Shown: one piece after another, positions 9,614 through 20,936 of the stretch
Layout of the letters: each line of letters opens with the position of its first letter
Position numbering within the stretch: position 1 is the first letter of the stretch
Assembly: GCA_018398765.1 (NCBI GenBank)
Contig: JAHBMJ010001676.1
Span: forward strand, 1 to 27,493
Reading direction: 5' to 3'
Length of the DNA: 27,493 nt
Source of the DNA: Chromera velia
Taxonomy: Eukaryota; Sar; Chromeraceae
Notes under the pieces: generated by a model
What the model was told of the DNA's origin: nothing
The model's database searches: none
The model's input: only the letters and a program-made list of their open reading frames with translations
Program-made: the position numbers and the translations under genes

Positions 9614-9740
9614 GCAAACAGGAAGGCCGAGTGCAGAATTATTAATCAGTGCAGTTAGCAAGCGGGAACGCCAAGTGTGGAATTATTAATCAGTGTAGTC
9701 AGTAAGCGGGAAGGCCAAGTATGGAATCAATCAATAAGTT
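9614..9740. repeat. 44-bp tandem repeat, about 2.8 copies
   Basis: Copies begin at 9614, 9658 and 9702. Each includes GGAAxGCCxAGT followed by GGAATTATTAATCAGTG or a variant. The third copy degrades after about 30 bp. Most differences are A/G or C/T. Confidence 0.85.
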
Positions 9741-10032
9741 AATTAATAGATGTACAATGATGTACAATGATGTGCATCTCCAGTGACAAGAGTGAGAAGA
9801 GACGAAAGTTGAAAGCAACCGTCAACTTAATGTATATCCATTGGTATCTATCGCTGATTGCGACCGCCGAACAAAAAGTTGCTGCCGGTCTGCATGACCC
9901 AGTCGGACCTTTAATACGCGGCATGCACGTATGGATCACGAGGTTACGTCGGCGCATCCCTCGCGTGAACCCGGTCAGGCATATGCACCGTGGTTTGTGA
10001 TGATAAGGTTGGTGCTTTCGGTACTGACCTTC

Positions 10033-10175
10033 GCCCCAGGCAACTCTCAACAACTGCCTGGGGCTTCGCCCCAGGCAGCTCTATATAAACTTAGGCAAAA
10101 CCACCTGGAGTCGCCCTAGGCGGCCCTGGCGGGCCGCCTGCGGCGTACCTAGGGTACCCCAGGCGCCCCAGGCAG
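10033..10175. repeat. Cluster of GC-rich hairpins
   Basis: GCCCCAGGCA (10033-10042) pairs with TGCCTGGGGC (10055-10064), which in turn can pair with GCCCCAGGCA starting at 10068. GGCGGCCC (10119-10126) pairs with GGGCCGCC (10131-10138) across a 4-base loop. The block ends with further copies of the CCCCAGGC word. Dense alternating hairpins of this kind resemble the mobile GC clusters of organelle genomes, but here they sit between ordinary intergenic sequences. Confidence 0.6.
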
Positions 10176-10454
10176 GTTTAGACAGCATGTTTTGAACAAA
10201 GTTCCACTGACACTTCTTCTTCATCGTAGGATCATATATGAACTCTGTACTTGAAGTAAACTGACTGCATGACTGAAGTGGTTCTCTGTGTACTTTCACT
10301 AAGTGAGAAGAGCTTTCATTTTTTTCAGTATGATTATTTAGAGTTTTATGAAAGGAGACCTCTGACCGACTGCCTGATAGTGCCCAAAAGACAAGGTCAA
10401 CAAAGGTAGGGGACTCATCACAATGATCACATAACAAAAACATCGATCATCAGA
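10176..10454. other. Intergenic stretch without a recognised gene
   Basis: A minus-strand frame of about 120 codons spans 10443-10081 and runs into the GC hairpin cluster. Its upper part (residues beginning FLLCDHCDES) looks mildly protein-like, but no family is recognised. The lower part is simply translated hairpin DNA. I treat it as unsupported. Confidence 0.2.
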
Positions 10455-10740
10455 TTTTTTTTTAAGTTTAGAAATTTTAATCTTTTCGATTCAAACGTAA
10501 AAACATATTAGATGGACAACGCGAATTAACGCAAATCTGATCGATTAATAAATACAGAGTGTCCAATTATACAAAATTTTTTTAGAGGGTTAAAATTTTT
10601 TATTTTTTTGATGCAAAAGCAAAAGCATGTTGAATGGGCAACGCGCGAATTTATAGTCGATTGACAACTTGAAAAACAGAATTTTTTGGGAGTTTAGAAA
10701 TTTTAATTTTTTCTTCATTCAATTAAACAGTATGCTCAGT
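10455..10740. repeat. Diverged AT-rich tandem repeat, about 2.5 copies
   Basis: A block of the form GTTTAGAAATTTTAAT, a T run, a CAAA-rich run and GCGAATT recurs from about 10465, 10587 and 10692, so the spacing is about 105-122 bp. A further dispersed relative lies near 12665-12720, sharing a CAAAAGCAAAGGCATG-like run. Copies are strongly diverged. Confidence 0.45.
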
Positions 10741-11341
10741 CTAAAGTACCACATAACAGTGTTTTGTAAAATATTTATACTTAGATTTTTCTGTACAAGA
10801 CTACAGACACAAAAATAAAATTTTGTATATTATATTTAGATGAAATTAGATCAAAAATAATCAAAAGTACAGTTATTAGTTAATAAGTTTTTTGATGAAA
10901 ACACAGATCTCTATATAGGGCTATACAGAGATAGATATATAGACGGTCAGACAGATATGACTTGGTCTATCATGATGCAAATCACTGGCATTCACATTTA
11001 CTGCGATGTCCGGCTATGACACGTACAACTGCCTCCTGCCAGTCTGGTTGTTTCCTACATATAGAGAAGACTGTCACTTCTAATCACTTCATATGTACCT
11101 TCTTCTTTCTTCCTTTCATAACTTTGTTCGTATTCAGATATACGCACTTCAAGCGTGCATGCACGTCGAATTAATTCATGTGAATTCCAGTACAGAGCTT
11201 GACGTAGCCCCCGCTGACTCTATACACGCGCGCGTATACCTTGATGCACTCGGGCGGCGTATATTCATGCAGGGCATGCCTTGGCCCCCGTGCATTCATT
11301 CATTCCCCGCGCCTTGCTATTGTTCGATTCTTTCTGCCCCG

Positions 11342-11377
11342 CCGACTGCTCGCTTGGCGTCGGTCGGTGCATCATCA
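11342..11377 (+). repeat. 36-bp dispersed exact repeat, copy 1
   Basis: Identical over 36 bp to 12270-12305 in direct orientation. The core contains GCTTGGCGTCGGTCGGTG and ends GCATCATCA. The flanks differ completely, so the conservation stops abruptly at both ends. Confidence 0.85.
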
Positions 11378-12269
11378 AATGCATTCCTTTCTTTTTTCGC
11401 GGAGCGAATAGAATTATAACTTTGCATTCCTTTCTTTTTTTTCTTTTATGCAGATTACACAGAGCAGAACAGACCTTGAACCAATTTGAACAACCTTGTG
11501 AGTTTGTTGAATCAAGACATATGGAGTGCTTGGGCTGTTGTTTTGACATGCTCTTTTCTTCTCAGGTTGGACACTCATTTTGACATCAAGATTGCTTGCA
11601 AATAGGTCCCAAACTCAGGTTTTTGCTTAACCTGTGCGGTTATCATGCATAAAATTTCGAATCCTGCTTGACTATGTGATGACTGCATGATACTGCATGC
11701 GGGTATAAGGTCTACAATTTTTTTTTTGGACAAACTTGCATGCTCCTGACTCGCGGTCAATACAAAGAGAAAAGAGATGAAGAAAGATCAGAAAGAAACT
11801 AAAAGGACATGGCTTGACTGAAAGGTGCAACTCTCTCAATCTGTAGTAGAGACACAGCTCACTCTCGTCAGTCTCTCAAACTAATCGAGAGGATAGTCCC
11901 TGAACTCTCACCCTGTCAGTTTCCTCTGCCCTCTTCTCTGTCGGTCAGCTTGCTTAACGCCCTCTGGATTGGTCTCTTCTTTCAAACCCTCCGTCGTTCC
12001 TGCTCCAGTTCGGTTTCGTTCAATCTGTCACCTATAAGCCCTGTATCAATGCATGAGAGTACATGAGAGTCCCATCGCCTCAAGCATAAGAACGCAGACT
12101 TCGGGGTTCTTGCTATTGTACTTCCGCCCCTTGACCTCCTCCTCAAACCTTCGGGTGATCTTTGCTTGAAACTCCTCCCTCATTTTCTTTCTATTGTCGC
12201 CCTTTAACTGTCAGTGCGGGTGGGTTACCGGCAGCTGCTTCAATTCATGTCCACTTACTTCATGAGAGT

Positions 12270-12305
12270 CCGACTGCTCGCTTGGCGTCGGTCGGTGCAT
12301 CATCA
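12270..12305 (+). repeat. 36-bp dispersed exact repeat, copy 2
   Basis: Exact direct repeat of 11342-11377. In both places the same reading frame (PTARLASVGASS) is open, but this follows from identity and is not evidence of coding. Confidence 0.85.
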
Positions 12306-13426
12306 TTTTTGATTTTAAAAAACGTTTCTGTTTTATTGCAAACTGTATTAATAATTAAAATTAGAAGTGCAAATTCCTTTTTATTCAGATTATTCTGAAA
12401 ATTCAAACACTCACTACTCCTACTTAGTACATCGTCCAGTCTTTGACTATGATACGCCATCGTCATCCATATGCAGAGCTAGCTGGATACTTCTAGGGAT
12501 ATTTCTAACGTTAAACAGGGAAAAGTTGTTATTTTCTAGGATGCCGCGCTACATTGCCTTAATCACGTCGTTCCAATTCTTCCACTTAGGATAGATATAA
12601 CTAAGTTTTGAACTAATGTCATACCTCATCAGAACCAAAGTCTCAATTTACGGGTTTGTTTTTAGTTTAAAATCATTTCCATTCAAAAGCAAAGGCATGC
12701 ATGCTTAATGGATCACTCTAATCTTTCCTAAGACTGAGTTTCCTTAATTTTGTGGTCAATCGATACATGTCGGCTAACGCAGGCTTATACAACCTAGTAT
12801 ACAACTAGGGCCGTACCTCACAAAGCGAGGCGGCTCCGGCTACCCGATTTTGACGAATGACAGTTGATTTTCAGCGCATATTTTGCGAGCCGCACTTCTC
12901 TTCACAATGAAGCAAGGCTGAAGAACAACAATGTTCAGTGCATGAGGATGAAAAGACGAATGATCATGGCACAGAAAGAAAAGAAAACGAAGAAAGCAAC
13001 GCAAAGAAGCACTTCAACCATGCAGAAAAGAGACAAGACTCTCCAGCACAGTTGATCGAAGAGTTTCTCTTCTTCTGGTTGTTTCCTGCATCTTTGTTAG
13101 GGGGACAGATCGCGGGTGCCTTTTAAGGTGCGTTGCAAGACGGATCTGTGCGCGCGTCTTCCATTGGCGTCCCATTGCGCACCCCCGAACGGGCCTTCTG
13201 TCCTGCCTTCCTCTGTGGTCCATGCAGGAACAACGAAGAAGTCAATTAAGTGAGTGCAGCTTTCAAAAAACCGCCCCCTTTCCCCCCCCCCTTCTCCTCT
13301 CCGACCAAGGCGAGCACCGCCAGATCGAAGGACATGCACATGCACAGGCGAAGACGGGATGGGAAGAAAGGAGGAGAAAATGAAAGTGGAAGAGTGGGTT
13401 AAATAAAGCCCAAGAAGGCCGGGTTG

Positions 13427-13428
<2 letters not shown>

Positions 13429-13460
<32 letters not shown>
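13429..13460. repeat. (TC)n microsatellite
   Basis: An uninterrupted TC dinucleotide run of about 31 bp. Confidence 0.95.
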
Positions 13461-13463
<3 letters not shown>

Positions 13464-15242
13464 TTTCAGGACGCGTGCATGCAGTTTTGTTCTTTTTTTC
13501 GATCGAAACCCTGAATGGGCATCCAAGCGCTTGGACAGGAGAAGACGGGGAAGGCAGAAGGGGACAATGAAATCCGAAGAGGGGAGAAAAAGAGGAAAAG
13601 GAGGAGTTCTGTAGTCGTTGCTACTTCTCGGCAGCCTATCTGAAAGTGCTTTGCCTTGCTGTATCCTACCATTTTCGGTTTTCCGTTTTCTTTGCCTGCC
13701 TGCCTGCCCAACTGTTTCTTTCCCTCCCTTCAACTTCCCCCCATGCACCCCTCTTCATTCTGCTGTCCAGAAAGGACGGAGAGAGGGACCAGCAGGCGAT
13801 GAGGAGGAATCGAAACAGCAGCCCGGCCTCAAATAAAAGGAGGAATGCGACTGTGCACAGAAAGGAGGACAGAATCGATTGCCTGCCCTTTTCTCCCTCC
13901 CTATTGGTCCCTTTTCCTTCTTGAGGGCCCGATCCTTCTTTCCCCCCCCCCAGCATGCTGTCTGTCTGTCTGTCTGTCTGTCTGTCAGTCAATGGGAAAG
14001 CAACACAGGGAAGAAGAAGGAGAGGTGTAAGCATTGGCAAATTAGGACAGCGATGACAGCTGCTTGAAGGAAAGGTGTAATCACAGCAATAGAACTACCA
14101 ACCAACCATGCACAAACAAACTCGTGCACAGGACGGGAGGGGGGAGAGAGAAGAGAAGAAAAGAGAAGAGAAGAGAAAAGGAACACGGATGACCCAAACC
14201 AGAGGGCTGGAGAAAGAAGAGAGAACCGTTCAGAGACGGCATGCAGGAGAGACGGAGAGAATGCCAAACCCAGGCGTGTCCTTCGTTTTGCTTCGCTTGA
14301 TGGTTCTCTTTCTCGCGTGCCTGCCTGTCTGCATTCTCTCACCTCCCTTTCTGCGGGTCCGTTTCTATTCATGGAGGAGCGAAGCGCATGCCAGCAAAGA
14401 TTGAAAGAAATCGGCAACAAATAGATGGAAGGAGCCGGATGGGGACAAAGAGAGGAAGCATCGATTCAGTTTCTACTTCATTGCCCTCTGCCCTTTCGTT
14501 CCTTCAAGGGGTGCTCTTATGTTTCAAGCCCATGCAGGTGCAGTATCGCCCCCCTTCCACAGTGTGGCTGGCGGCCTGGGAGACCTTCCCTGTCTCTCTT
14601 TCCCTCTCTGTTTTGCTATGTGTGGTGAATTGTATACGAGAGAGAAGGAAGAAGTCGAGAAACACTCAAGGCCGGAAGGAGAGAGTGGGAGGAAGAAGTC
14701 ACACATGAACAGCAATTGCAGAGCATGTCAGGGAAAAGGAAAGAAAACGAGCACCACTCTCTCTGACATCTCGATGGCTACCATAATGTCAGATTGTCTT
14801 TGTAAGAGGACGGGTGGAACGAGCTATCCGGCAGGACCTCTCTCTGCCTTTCTGTTGCGCTGCACCTCCAACCTCCCAAAACTCGTCTCTCTCTTTGTAT
14901 CATTCTGGGGGCACTCCCTGCACTCGATGGCCCTCCTCTCGTCTTCCGGCTCTTTCCACTTCCTTGTGACAGTGATGTTTTTTCTTTGCTTGATTGACCA
15001 ACTCTTGGCCTCGTTTGTCTTTCTTTCTTTCTCAGCAACACAGAGAGAGGATTGGGACAAGTGAGTCGACATGAAAGAGAGCAAGCAAGAACGACAGAAA
15101 GAAGAAAAGAATCAACGGAGGAGCGTCTCCCCCCTCCCTCAAGCGAACAGGTTGACAGACAAAAAGGGGAAAAGGAAGGACCGGGAAACACAGAAAGAAA
15201 AAAGGAAAATGGCAGTGAATCGATCAAAACTGAGCTCTCTGC
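13461..15242. other. Strand-asymmetric purine/pyrimidine-rich region without a supported gene
   Basis: Long alternating tracts of nearly pure purine (for example 14120-14190) and pyrimidine dominate, and they keep several frames open by chance. No family motif is visible. The last part, just before 15242, lies downstream of the Cys/His-repeat gene in minus-strand sense and probably includes its 3' untranslated region. Confidence 0.4.
13958..13990. repeat. (TGTC)n microsatellite
   Basis: About eight consecutive CTGT/TGTC tetranucleotides, ending in CAGTC. Confidence 0.9.
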
Positions 15243-16852
15243 CTACTGAGCAGATGGAACGAGAGCAGCAGGAGGGGAGTCGCCTCCCAGGGAGGAAGGG
15301 ACACCGAAAGCGGGAAACTCTGCTCCAGAGGAGGCGGCAGGAGACGGAGACGGACCCTGGACAACCTCTGCCTCCTCTGCGGGGGCGTGAGCAGAGGGTG
15401 CAGAGTTCGGAGACGAAGAAGAGGAACAAGCACAAGCACCAAGACTGTGCTCGTCATGCGTGTTCTCATCCCCCTCCCCCCCCTCCCCATGTTCATCCCC
15501 CCTCTTCTCCTTCTTCTTCCGCTGCTCCACCTCCTCCACCCCATCCCCCTCACCCCCCTCACCCTCACCCACCCTGTCTCTCTCACTTCGGGCCTCGGCA
15601 CCCGGAGACCGGTCGCGCTTCCTTCCCCGGTCCTCCCCCCCACTGAACTCCTCATCCCATGCACTCATCTCGACATCCTCGAGGAGATCATTCAGATCCT
15701 CTGCGCCCATCTCACTCGCAGGGGGAGAACGGTTCGCCTTTCCCTCCTCGAATCCAGAGGAGTCCTCGGAGGTCTGATACTCATCGAGACGCCGCTGCTC
15801 CTTTTTCTGAACCGCCCGAGGGCGGCGACGGATGAAGCAGCACGACGCGCACTGGCAGCGGGGAATGCCGTGGCCGCAAGGACCGAGGGCCCAGCAGAGT
15901 CGGCAAGTGCGCTTGTCGCGTCTGTGATCTTTGCAGAAGGCGGGGGAGCCGCACTTGCGGCATCTGTATTTGTTGTTCCCATGCTCGCAGATTGCTTTCC
16001 CACCGCACGTCTTGCAAAATCGCTTGTCCTTCCCGTGTTCGCAAAACGCCTCACTCCCACACTCCCTACATTTTCCCTTCACCCTTCCATGCACACAGCA
16101 CTTTTCTGGGTTGCACGCTTTGCACTTGGACTTATGCTTCTCGTGTTCGCAGAGATAACGACGGTCACACCCTTCCTCGTTACAGAACCCCCTCGTCTTC
16201 CCGTGGACACAGAAGGCGCTTCCGCGCTCTCCTGGAGTCACACATTCGCGGCACCGCCGCTTCTCCTTACCGTGGACACAGAGCGCTGACCCCCCACACC
16301 CCTCCTTGCACAGTCTCTTCATCTTACCGTGCTTGCACAGGTTTGTCCCGTTGCATTCTTTGCAATTTCTTCTGATCTTTTCATGCTCGCAAAACTCCGC
16401 ACCTCCACACGCTCTGCAGTTCTCTCGACGCTTTTTGTGGGGGCACAGCTGTTTTCCACCACACTCGACGCACCTCTCCTTCCTTTTGCCGTGCTCGCAG
16501 ATACCGCTCCCCTTACATACTGTGCAGCGGTTCTTATACTTCCCGCAGGGGCAGAAAGCTGAACCTCCGCACGATTTGCAATCGTATCTACGCTTGCCGT
16601 GATCACAGAGTGCGGCGGCGGGGGGACGGTTCTCGGACTTTCGCGGCCGACCCTTCTTGCCAGAGGAGCGCCAAGGTTCGGGCGGGGGGACGGGCGCGGA
16701 GCCGGGCGCAGGAGGGAGAGGGTTGGAGGAACCAGGAGCGGCAGAAGCAGCAGCAGCCTGCCCACTGGAAAAGCGGAAGCCGCTACCGCCGGAGTTCAGG
16801 TTGCTTCCGGACAAGGAGAAACCCTGGGAGATCGGGGGAAGTCTAGATCCCT
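15243..16852 (-). CDS. Cys/His tandem-repeat probable nuclear protein, C-terminal exon (5' incomplete)
   Basis: This minus-strand exon encodes about 535 residues, ending at TAG (15245-15243). A Gly/Ser/Ala/Pro-rich start leads to an AT-hook-like GKKGRPRK near exon residues 64-71. About 14 tandem units of 17-23 residues follow (roughly 16610-15835), each of the form C-x-H-[GE]-K-x4-C-x2-C-[GN]-G, for example CEHGKRKERCVECGG. The spacing fits zinc coordination by adjacent units. Unit 2 has Cys in place of His, and units 13-14 are degenerate. Next come a basic stretch (IRRRPRAVQKKEQRR) resembling a nuclear localisation signal, acidic segments, a Lys/Glu-rich run and a Ser/Pro/Ala tail. A nuclear DNA- or RNA-binding role is inference. 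The exon start is set by the acceptor TTTGTTTGTCTGCAG. The frame stays open upstream to about 17618, but that stretch starts only at GTG, contains the pyrimidine tract and is not protein-like. Confidence 0.75.
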
Positions 16853-17890
16853 CTGCAGACAAACAAAGCACAGACGGAAAGAATGCGATCATTTGAAACT
16901 TCCAACCTCCCAGGTAGATACACCAAAGGGTGCCAGATTCCAAAAATAGATCCGAAAAGAAGCTTGCGCAAAATCTATGCGCCGGAATTCTTCCTCGAGG
17001 GTCCATTCCTGACAGCAAGGAAACACTCTTCACGCAGGAAACTCCAAGCTGTTCAGAATGAAGCGAAACAACAATATCAACTTTGACAACGTTCTTGGCG
17101 ACAACACAAAAACCCAAAGAGAAAGAAAAGACATGGAAGTTTTTCGACCCAAAGACACAAACAAAATTCTCCACTCTTGCTGGTCTCACGCAATGAACTA
17201 TGATGGAAAGAAAAAGTCCAACCTCCTTTACCAGGAAAAAAAGGGGCGCGGAAAGAAATCTTGTCGCTGACCCATGATCAGTGTCAAGTAGGTTTGTTGG
17301 GCAAGCAGTCGTTTGTTCCGTCCTCCTCCGACAATGCTTCACAACCGACAGGAAACTGCCGTGTTGACAGCACGTGCAAAGACGGACGGAGACACAGAAA
17401 AGGTCGAGGTCGAATGTGTACGGTATCGAGTTGGTTTGTTTTCTCTCCTCTGTGAAAGATTCAACTGTACAGGAGAACAGATCGAAGTACCTGTTCAGTT
17501 TGTTGGAAGACAACAACGTGAACGACAGCGCCGTCTGTGAGTTATGGTCGTTGATGGTCGTTATGAATACTCGCAAATGCAATGGCAATCTTGACAGAGG
17601 GATTCTTTGTCCTTGCACAAGTCAGCTAGCTGTCTCCGCTGCTTCTGTCTTTTGGGACTCCCAATTTCTGACAGGCGTACTGTCCTGATGTACGTGCGTT
17701 TTGTGGGACCAACGCTTTTATCCGACAGAGTTGATGGGCGCGCATCGCGCGCGCTGAAGAATTTCGGATTAAGTATATAGTACGCTGACGAACAGAGTAA
17801 CGGCGTACACAAACTTTGTGTTTTGTCAATTCTGCATGGCCGGCACAACGGGCCCGGCCCTCAAAGGAACTTTCCGGGGCCTTTTTTAAC
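16853..17890 (-). other. Probable intron or upstream exons of the Cys/His-repeat gene, unresolved
   Basis: A textbook 3' splice site (pyrimidine-rich run ending CTGCAG) lies at 16853-16870 on the minus strand, so at least one upstream exon is expected. The correct partner must leave one coding base before the junction. An ATG near 17012 (MDPRGR) followed by a weak GGAG/GTTGGA donor near 16918 would fit that phase, but it is not convincing. No other gene is supported in this stretch. Confidence 0.3.
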
Positions 17891-18317
17891 GTATGCACAG
17901 ACGGGTGTTCCTATATCGATATATACGAGATACACCCAACCAGTTGGGTGAGTGCCTCGGAGGGCTCTTTAGGGGGTCCGCAAATTTGATTGATGCGCAC
18001 CATCGAGGGCTTGGGCATATCTTATACAGATGCATGGGCCGGGCGGGGGCTACGGCAACGCGTATGAAGTATGCTTTTCGGGACTACGCAAGTATATACT
18101 TGCAACTCCGTGCAAGTTACTTGAGGGGCACGCATGTGTGAAGTAATTAAGGTATGTGCGATCGCGGCTCCGTATGAGTTGCTTGAGAAGCATATTTTGG
18201 AATTCGGGTGACACCGTGCGCATGCCAGGGGCGAGTGGGGTGTTTTTTACCTCCCCTTCTGCATAGGAGACCGGCGCTTTCCCGCAAAAAACTCATTTTC
18301 ATAATTGGTAAGGAGTT

Positions 18318-18969
18318 AGAAGCTGAAGTAGTAATATAGGAGCTAGAATCACTTTAACCTCTTCAGACAGCTGAGGAATCTTGACTATACCGACATGCAT
18401 TATTAGTTTTTGGCATGCAAAAGAGAGGCTTACGGAGCTGTCATAAGGTATACGAGCGATGTACAGCGATCGATTGAAGAGATGTGTATTAATGCAAATG
18501 CATGCATGCAAAATACATGCATGCAACATGTATACTGAGATCAGCGCGTATACATGGATGGATGATGCACGCACGCATGTAAGGAGGCATCGATCACGTC
18601 ATATACCGCCTGAAGCACCAAACAACTTCCGTTCTAGCCTACCGATCCATACCCCGTCGGTCTGCCACTGTCATTTATCTATCGCTATTGGCTTGATTAC
18701 ATGAACGATCAAACAGGTCAAGATCTGCTAAGAAGGAAAAGAATTCTTTCAATAGTAAGGGCATGCAAGCGCATGCAAGGGCCCATTTGCAGAAGTCACA
18801 AAAGAAATCATGAAGACGAAAGGAAACGAGTCAAACAAGCATGAAGGAAAGAAGGAAGGTCTAGAGGAAGGTTCTGAAAGAAAGGAAAGAAGGAATCTAA
18901 CGAACGAAAAAGGAGAGAACCTCAGGGAGTCTGATCCTGAAGCAAGGACTCTTAACAGCAAAACCGGTA
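18318..18969 (+). repeat. ~650-bp direct repeat, copy 1
   Basis: Matches 20036-20684 at an offset of about 1,715 bp and ends at the shared word AAAACCGGTA. By eye the copies differ at about 30 positions, only one of which is a transversion. The unit contains several TGCATGCA words and a purine-rich 3' half. Confidence 0.9.
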
Positions 18970-20035
18970 GTGCTCCTCCAAACGATCCTCCGAGGCGCCC
19001 AGCGGACACGCGCGCCCGCCCCTCCTTTCTACTGGATCAATTGACGATGATTCAAGGCTTGCATACAACAACGAAGCAAGCGACGCCCTTCCGTCACGAA
19101 GTCCTTGTCCATGAACCGATTGCTTCGAAGAGGATTGACAGAAAGACCCGATTTCACTAGCCCCACCGAGGCATGTCCCTTCCCTGCCCCATTTACCACT
19201 CCTGCACAAAGCGACAAACCATCCCTCTGTCGCATAACTGCACCCCAAACTCCCGAAGAAGTCCCAAACACACCTTGAAACTTCTCTTGATGCAGTTGAG
19301 TCAGACACCGTCTAGTTGTTTTCATCACAGAGCAATGGTCATATTTACGCGCATTGGACTCTTTCTACACAAGAGGGGGCTCAAGACTGCAACATGATGC
19401 AGTCAAGGGGCCCGGCCGAGAAAGAGATCTACATTCGTTTGAAGACGGCGCGTCCGTGTCCCACTCATTCGAACTCATCCGTTCCCACTTTGCCTTAGAG
19501 AAGCGTTTCCCCCTCCTCGTACGCTTCCTACGTCGGTGACAGCTGGCTGCTGTTGTAGAGCGAACGCATCCTGAATCAGAGAGGGCAACCGGATCCCTGC
19601 ATCGACGAAGGAATCCAAGAAAACGTTCCAAAGCTTCTACCAATAAACCGGAACAGAAAGGGTCCGAAGCTGCAAAACCCTGCTCAGCAAAGAAAGCTTC
19701 CGTCCTCCAGAGGACAGCCTAGGCCAAGATGGAGGGAGTCGTAGCAGCCATCTCAAGAAAGCAAAAAGCGTAATGTGAGCTAGACCGAGGTGATGAAAAG
19801 AAGACGGTAAGTCAAAGGGTGGCAGAGTTCTCACGTTTAGTTACAGAACGGCCGAGCGAACACAGTCTTCAGACGGTTCAGCAGCGTGCTGTAACAGGAA
19901 ACAAAGAGAGAATGCCACCGTGAAGTGCTTCAAATCTCAAACTGCAGATGCAACATGACAGAGAGATGGACACAGCCAAAAACTCCCTGCAAACCTCTCG
20001 TGAAAACCCTGAGTTCTTGGCTACCGCCGCCCCAG
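18970..20035. other. Unique segment between the direct repeats
   Basis: A more GC-balanced sequence than its flanks. Minus-strand frames between 18952 and 19328 are open for about 100 codons in two phases and include plausible splice-like words, but no motif or family is recognisable. No target-site duplication is obvious at its ends. It might be captured host sequence. Confidence 0.3.
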
Positions 20036-20684
20036 GAGAAGCTCTAGTAACATAGGAGCTAGAATCACTTTAACCTCTTCAGAGAGCTGAGGAATCTTGA
20101 CCATACCGACATGCATTGTCAGTTTTCGGCACGCAAAAGAGAGGCTTACGGAGCTGTCGTAAGGTATACGAGCGATGTACAGCGATCGATTGAAGAGATG
20201 TGTATTAATGCAAATGCATGCATGCAAAATACATGCATACAACGTGCATACTGAGATCAGCGTGCATGCATAGATGGATGACGCACGCACGCATATAAGG
20301 AGGCATCGATTGCATCATACACCGCCTGAAACACCAAACAACTTCCGTTCTAGCCTACCGATCCACACCCCATCGGTCTGCCACTATCATTTATCTATCG
20401 CTGTTGGCTTGATTGCATGAACGATCAAACAGGTCAAGATCTGCTAAGAAGGAAAAGAATTCTTTCAATAGTAAGGGCATGCAAGCGCATGCAAGGGCCC
20501 ATTTGCAGAAGTCACAAAAGAAATCATGAAGACGAAAGGAAACGAGTCAAACAAGCATAAAGGAAAGAAGGAAGGTCTAGAGGAAGGCTCTGGAAGAAAG
20601 GAAAGAAGGAATCTAACGAACGAAAAAGGAGAGAACCTCAGGGAGTCTGATCCTGAAGCAAGGACTCTTAACAGCAAAACCGGT
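20036..20684 (+). repeat. ~650-bp direct repeat, copy 2
   Basis: Second copy of 18318-18969. Its right end is cut by the nested foldback element that begins at 20685. Confidence 0.9.
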
Positions 20685-20936
20685 AAACTTTGTGTAAGAA
20701 GACGTTATAATGATAGAAAAAGAACTATGAAACAGATTTTTTATATTATTTCTAGAAATATAGGCTGCCATACAAATTTGGTGAGTTTTATACCGTTTTT
20801 CTTGTTGTTAAAAACCGTTAAAAAATGGCTCAAAACTCACAAAATTTGTATGGCAGCCTATGTTTCTAGAAATGATATAAAAAATCTGTTTCATGGTTCT
20901 TTTTTTATCATTATAACGTCTTCTTACACAAAGTTT
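20685..20936. mobile_element. 252-bp foldback MITE-like element
   Basis: The arms at about 20685-20790 and 20832-20936 are inverted copies (about 106 bp, roughly five mismatches, four of them transitions). They begin AAACTTTGTGTAAGAAGACG and end in its inverse. About 40 bp of loop separates them. It is absent from the end of direct-repeat copy 1, so it inserted after the duplication or next to its edge. No coding capacity. Confidence 0.9.

Larger units (their letters stand above)
10741..13428. other. Long intergenic region without a supported gene
   Basis: No convincing coding region is present. It contains the two 36-bp repeats listed separately, AT-rich segments, and pyrimidine-rich tracts near 11430-11450 and 11930-12010. 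There is a short palindrome around 11221-11237 (TATACACGCGCGCGTATA). Open frames here are short and lack recognisable motifs. Confidence 0.35.

Noticed and set aside
13263-13748. A 161-codon minus-strand frame with Arg/Glu repeats
   Set aside because: The Arg-Glu run is the translated TC microsatellite, and the rest is low-complexity purine/pyrimidine-rich DNA.
15387-16289. A 300-codon plus-strand frame opposite the Cys/His-repeat exon
   Set aside because: It is the antisense shadow of the repeat protein. Its composition follows from the repeated codons on the other strand and it has no motif of its own.
16853-17618. The upstream 255 codons of the continuous minus-strand frame as part of the Cys/His-repeat protein
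   Set aside because: The stretch begins at GTG, not ATG, is hydrophobic and irregular without domain features, and ends in a textbook pyrimidine tract plus CAG acceptor. It is more likely intronic.
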